IMG/VR virus record: IMGVR_UViG_3300042891_000341
Coordinates: 1-25,630 of that record
Length of the DNA: 25,630 nt
Reading direction: 5' to 3' (one strand)
DNA from: a virus
Shown here: positions 22,449 to 25,630 of the stretch, in pieces
How the letters are laid out: every line of letters starts with the position of its first letter
Numbering within the stretch: the stretch's first letter is position 1
Translations under genes and position numbers: made by a program
The notes under the pieces: generated by a model
The model's input: the letters and a program-made list of their open reading frames with translations, nothing else
Told to the model about the DNA's origin: nothing
Databases searched by the model: none

Positions 22449-23848
22449 TATCTACTTCTCTTGTTGTTTGCTAATGTATAGTTAACTATGTATTGAAAAT
22501 TCTTTTGTGTTCTTGGATTTGTTTTACTAACAAAATCTGTGTCAAGTAAAATAACAGGAATAAATTCTAATCCAATTTGAACATAAACGTTGGGAGAATA
22601 AAATAATTCACCTAACCAATCAGCTTGTTCTTGTGTTAACCAATCACTGAATACTCTAAAACTTTCATTAATATTAACATAATAACTTGTAGTTCCTCTA
22701 CGTTTTTTATTGTATGGAACTGTATTTGTTGTTGTGTTGTAAGGCACAAATGTTTGTTTATATAAACCTCTTTCTAATGTAGTTGTTTTGTCTTCTTGCA
22801 AAGTAAAATTGAAATAATCCCAAGTACCATAATCATTTAACCAAGCAAATCTTACTCCATCATAACCACAATTAGCGCTTTGGTTATAATAAGTAAATGT
22901 GTCCCAACTAGCACTAACGTTAGGTCCTGAAGTGCCTCGAGGATAAAATTTAACAGTATAATAGTCCCAACTTCCTGTTAAAGTTAAATAATTAAATTCA
23001 GTTAAGTTTTGAGGACCTGCACCTACATACATTAATAAACTACCTGATGTTTGAGTACCTGATGATGTAGTACAAGTATTAATTGTTCCAGGAAATGGAT
23101 TACCAATACTACCTGTTCTAGGACCACCTGATAAATAGTTATTTGTATTATCAAGGTTATCTAGTACACTTTGTTGCACGATACTCGCGCCAGAATACAA
23201 CGTATACTCGACGTAAGCTACATCTTGAGCTAATGTCGTGCTTTGATTTAGGTTGCCGTTTAAAAGCGATATAGTTGCGTAATCTGTTAATTGAACATAT
23301 TGTTCACGTGGTGCATCTGTTAAAGCAACATTATAACTAAAACTACCTGTATTAGGTGTAGGTTCCATTTTAAAGAACGAACTGGTATCCCAGTTAAAAC
23401 TACCGTAGTTAGGATCTAATGTTCCATTTAAAATATAATAAAAAGGAATTGAACCTGTAAATTGAGCACTACCTGTAGCATTACCTATACCTGTATAACT
23501 TGTTACACTACCTGTAGTAGTTGTACCAAATTCTTCACCAAATGCTACTTTGAAAAATTCAGCTGTGTTAGTATTTTTATGGAATATGCTACCTGTTCCT
23601 GTTATGTCTAAAGCATATAAGTCAGGTTCAACATATTGTTTAATGATTCGACCTAAGTTAAATACACCTTTACCTGATGGATTAGGCTGTTGTTTTATTG
23701 TTGTTAAGACATTGTTACAACCATCTCTTAAAACACAAGTATATTGAAATTGAGGTGCTGAAGATGACACTGAAGTTACTTCCCACAACAAATCACTGTT
23801 TGCTAAATTTAATTGTCCTGCTGCTTGCTGTATAGTTATCTGACTCAT
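22448..23848 (-). CDS. Distal tail/baseplate structural protein, 466 aa
   Basis: The protein is beta-rich with many Tyr, Thr and Asn residues. The C-terminal 140 residues carry the run FAWLNDYGTWDYFNF, then RRGTTSYYVNINESF, SDWLTQEQADWLGELFYSPN and FIPVILLDTDF. I know this signature from a structural protein encoded just upstream of the large hub-like protein in phages of Bacteroidota. The N-terminal half (LANSDLLWEVTSVSSSAPQF) resembles a beta-sandwich. It is likely part of the distal tail or baseplate. It overlaps the gp10-like gene by four bases (ATGA) and shares one base with the next start. A CpG-rich patch at about 23175-23285 stands out from the rest of the gene. Confidence 0.68.
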   Translation of the reverse strand: MSQITIQQAAGQLNLANSDLLWEVTSVSSSAPQFQYTCVLRDGCNNVLTTIKQQPNPSGKGVFNLGRIIKQYVEPDLYALDITGTGSIFHKNTNTAEFFKVAFGEEFGTTTTGSVTSYTGIGNATGSAQFTGSIPFYYILNGTLDPNYGSFNWDTSSFFKMEPTPNTGSFSYNVALTDAPREQYVQLTDYATISLLNGNLNQSTTLAQDVAYVEYTLYSGASIVQQSVLDNLDNTNNYLSGGPRTGSIGNPFPGTINTCTTSSGTQTSGSLLMYVGAGPQNLTEFNYLTLTGSWDYYTVKFYPRGTSGPNVSASWDTFTYYNQSANCGYDGVRFAWLNDYGTWDYFNFTLQEDKTTTLERGLYKQTFVPYNTTTNTVPYNKKRRGTTSYYVNINESFRVFSDWLTQEQADWLGELFYSPNVYVQIGLEFIPVILLDTDFVSKTNPRTQKNFQYIVNYTLANNKRSR

Positions 23849-24294
23849 TTTGTTTTAAACATTGTTTCTATTTCTTGTTTTATTGCTTTACCAAATATTC
23901 CACCTAAATCTTTCTTCAATACTTCATCAACAGCAGGTTGAATAAATGGAAATGCTTGTCTTCTTACTTGACCTCGTTTTGCAATTCCACGAGCAATAAC
24001 CCAAGGTAATTGTTTTGCTGATATTCCTTTTCTAGGTGTAATTGCATTTTTAGCTATCCAAAATTGAATTGCTTTAATAGGTGGTTGTTTACCTCCTCTA
24101 CGTTCATGTCCATCATTAACCCATTTACCATATTTTTCCATTGTTATGATAAGCTTATCTCCTTCAACTGTAGCTTGAATTGAATTGCTTAATTTACCTG
24201 TATTATCATTGTTATTACGTTGTAAATTAGCCTTCATTTCAGCAACTATTTGATTGCCTACTTGCTGTAATGCTTGCTGAATTGGAGTTGCCAT
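23845..24294 (-). CDS. HK97 gp10-like neck/tail completion protein, 149 aa
   Basis: The layout fits this family: an N-terminal helix (IQQALQQVGNQIVAEMKANLQ), then NTGKLSNSIQATVEG, a strand, and the marker YGKWVNDGHER followed by a loop with GGKQPPIKAIQFWIA. RQAFPFIQPAVDEVLKK lies near the C-terminus. Members with 'Y...v..Gt' and 'PFl.pA' are neck proteins that link the connector to the tail. The protein is highly basic in its central part. It follows the tail-terminator-like gene with a one-base overlap (TAATG). Confidence 0.78.
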   Translation of the reverse strand: MATPIQQALQQVGNQIVAEMKANLQRNNNDNTGKLSNSIQATVEGDKLIITMEKYGKWVNDGHERRGGKQPPIKAIQFWIAKNAITPRKGISAKQLPWVIARGIAKRGQVRRQAFPFIQPAVDEVLKKDLGGIFGKAIKQEIETMFKTK

Positions 24295-24761
24295 TATAAT
24301 GAAGGAAAGTTACAGAAGTCTAATACACCATAACTATTAAACGTAATATTTGCTTGCCAACCAGCTACTCTATCATTAAACGCTTCGTACAACGGACTAA
24401 TACTATTTAATGTTACGTATTCATCACGTTGTACAGCGCCTAAATTAAAATAAGCAATAATGTCGTATAGATATATTTCTGTTTGTGATTGTAATTTCAA
24501 TACGTCTGTGTCAGTTAATTGTGGAATGTCCATCATATAAAACTCGAAGTTTAAACTGCGAGCACCTGATACACCATTAGCATTTAACACCATACCTGTT
24601 GATTGTAATGGTCTTAAAAATGCAAACGGATACTTTACGTTTTGAAATAAACTGTCTAATCTGTCGATACTTCCCTCACCAAATTGTTTTATTGCTTGGT
24701 GAGCAGTACATGCTGCTTCAAATTGATCAACTACAGATTTGTATGTGGGAAAATCAGCCAT
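24294..24761 (-). CDS. Tail terminator-like protein, 155 aa
   Basis: An N-terminal helix (YKSVVDQFEAACTAHQAIKQ) is followed by a 'YPFAFLRPLQSTG' segment and strands with LNFEFYMMDIPQ. A helix follows (LQSQTEIYLYDIIAYF), then a conserved-looking end, FNDRVAGWQANITFNS, with LDFCNFP. The pattern 'y.f.f.vmD.....n....q..t...l.Di...l ... f.drvaGW...i.i......d.C..P' is one I know from small tail proteins of phages of Bacteroidota that are probably tail terminators or completion factors. Placement between the chaperone-like gene and the gp10-like gene agrees. Confidence 0.68.
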   Translation of the reverse strand: MADFPTYKSVVDQFEAACTAHQAIKQFGEGSIDRLDSLFQNVKYPFAFLRPLQSTGMVLNANGVSGARSLNFEFYMMDIPQLTDTDVLKLQSQTEIYLYDIIAYFNLGAVQRDEYVTLNSISPLYEAFNDRVAGWQANITFNSYGVLDFCNFPSL

Positions 24762-24762
24762 A

Positions 24763-24942
24763 TTATTTTTTCTTTAAAATTTCTTTAAGTTCATGTTCAT
24801 TAATCATAAATGAAGCACATACTCTGTCTACTGGTTTAACTTCTGCAGCTGCAATTACTTGTTTTTCAAAATCAGTAAGTTCTACTTTAACAGCTTTGAC
24901 TTTATATGATTTTAAAATTTCGTTATTTTCTAAATTATCCAT
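24763..24942 (-). CDS. Small hypothetical protein, 59 aa
   Basis: From the ATG at 24942, 59 codons reach TAA at 24763-24765. The protein is mostly helical and charged: ILKSYKVKAVKVELTDFEKQ at about residues 9-28, then RVCASFMINEHELKEILKKK at the end. No family is recognised. The ATG lies one base after the stop of the frameshifted chaperone product (TAACATG), and its own stop is one base before the next start (TAATATG). It is therefore almost certainly translated in series with both neighbours. A small tail-assembly accessory is a guess from position. Confidence 0.68.
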   Translation of the reverse strand: MDNLENNEILKSYKVKAVKVELTDFEKQVIAAAEVKPVDRVCASFMINEHELKEILKKK

Positions 24943-24943
24943 G

Positions 24944-25630
24944 TTATTTTAATTTAATTTGTTTTTGTTTTTGTTGTCTTTCTAATTCTATTTCTGTTTG
25001 TAACGATAAGTAATTAAATACAAATATTACATTTAAATCGGTTAAACACTTTTCTCCATTTATTGATAAGATATTGGTTTCTGCAAGTTCATAGAGTGTA
25101 AGAAACCAACCGTAGTGGTTAGCAATCGATGTTTTGTCTTGCTCATCATCTTCTTCGCTTTCTCTATTTGGATTTTGTGGGAAGATAACAGAATATCGCT
25201 TGATAACATTGTCTTTGTACCTAAAAAAAAAGCCATAGCTCCTAATGCTATGTCTAAAGGAAAATTATCAAATTCAGGTGATTTAATTTTACGTTTATCT
25301 GTGTTGTATTCTTCTACGTCGTAATAATCAAATACATTTTCAACTTCATATTTTAAAGCCTTAATAGTTGACTTATAAATAAATTTAGCTGTGTTAATTT
25401 CATTACGAGTAACTGGACGATACAATAAAGCAAGTATATCATTTAAGTTGCGATCTACATCTTTAATTAAGTTGTCTAAATCAACATATTCACCTAATGT
25501 CATTTTAGACATGTTTCTGAAACCATACAATTGTCCTTTCCATTCAACAATAGGATGAAATGTTTGACTATTTTTGTTAATTATATCAGTAATACGTTTA
25601 TAAACATCAATAATAGAACTAATACTCCAC
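24944..25630 (-). CDS. Tail assembly chaperone-like protein joined by a -1 frameshift (partial)
   Basis: The N-terminus lies outside the window; the frame is open at 25630. The first frame contains FHPIVEWKGQLYGFRNMSKM, MTLGEYVDLDNLIKD and LALLYRPVT, then PLDIALGAMAFF, a pattern I know from a protein that precedes tail genes in phages of Bacteroidota. At a T9 run (25231-25223) this frame goes on for only about 54 unconvincing residues to TAA at 25060-25062. A -1 shift gives RYKDNVIKRYSVIF, an acidic linker, then YGWFLTLYELAETNILSING, VIFVFNYLSLQTEIELERQQ and TAA at 24944-24946. The -1 ending matches the family's usual C-terminus and sits one base before the next ATG. The shift may be programmed or a homopolymer error. 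The window holds 228 residues of the fused product. Confidence 0.76.
25222..25231 (-). other. U_UUU_UUA slippery site for -1 frameshift
   Basis: On the minus strand the codons are GCT TTT TTT TTA, so the heptamer U UUU UUA (25228-25222) is in the correct register for tandem -1 slippage. It is the same heptamer used by the HIV-1 gag-pol shift. Slippage would make the ribosome read AGG TAC next. I see only a weak hairpin downstream (TATC-AAGC-GATA), no strong pseudoknot. A one-base assembly deletion in this T9 run would give the same picture. Confidence 0.7.

Noticed and set aside
25060-25222. The 0-frame C-terminal tail of the chaperone-like gene as the true end of that protein
   Set aside because: Its residues read like an out-of-frame translation, it ends far from the next gene, and the -1 frame gives the expected conserved ending. 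It may still exist as a short product if the shift is programmed.
1-25630. tRNA genes, CRISPR arrays, insertion sequences and attachment sites
   Set aside because: I looked through the few non-coding stretches and saw no cloverleaf, no regular spacer-repeat array, no transposase and no terminal inverted repeats.

Overview
The window is a stretch of a tailed double-stranded DNA phage genome (Caudoviricetes, siphovirus-like). The host is most likely in the phylum Bacteroidota. Three things support this: the DNA is AT-rich; start codons lack clear Shine-Dalgarno sequences and are preceded by A/T-rich leaders; and many proteins match families I know from phages of Bacteroidota (XkdF protease with a DUF5824-like domain, DUF6712-like connector, DUF6291 protein, a lectin-like tail protein, and a tape measure ending in a 'YVL-GDVTDAQ' type tail). 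No integrase, repressor, tRNA or CRISPR array is visible.

Almost every gene lies on the minus strand, so transcription reads from right to left. Right-hand unit (about 25630 to 5349): a tail-assembly-chaperone-like gene whose two halves are joined by a -1 shift at a T9 run, a 59-aa protein, a tail-terminator-like protein, an HK97 gp10-like protein, two baseplate/distal tail proteins (466 and 1151 aa), a tape measure (757 aa), a composite XkdF-type prohead protease (593 aa), a 41-aa protein, a scaffold-like protein, the major capsid protein, a tail-tube-like protein, a 150-aa protein, the portal, a head-tail connector, a 1223-aa tail fibre with YadA-like and GG-x-x-NT repeats, a lectin-like protein and a 41-aa basic protein. 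Tape measure genes precede the head genes and the portal follows the capsid gene, which is not the textbook order.

Central island (about 4518 to 5423): the only plus-strand gene, of unknown function, has its own candidate promoter and a good plus-strand terminator that lies inside the opposing 41-aa gene. A minus-strand terminator, two further hairpins and a candidate minus-strand promoter fill the 330 bases to its left.

Left-hand unit (4517 to 1): a DUF6291 protein with repeats, a 104-aa protein, a sigma-70-like protein, two small membrane proteins, a GIY-YIG endonuclease, two unrecognised proteins, the small terminase and the large terminase, which runs off the left edge.

Genes in both units are packed very tightly. 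Seven junctions are TAATG (stop and start share one base) and four more have a single base between stop and start, which suggests translational re-initiation in a host that makes little use of Shine-Dalgarno sites. The points most worth following up are the U_UUU_UUA frameshift in the tail chaperone, the self-contained plus-strand gene with its nested terminator, the structured leader before the left unit, the three-part protease and the duplicated fibre modules.
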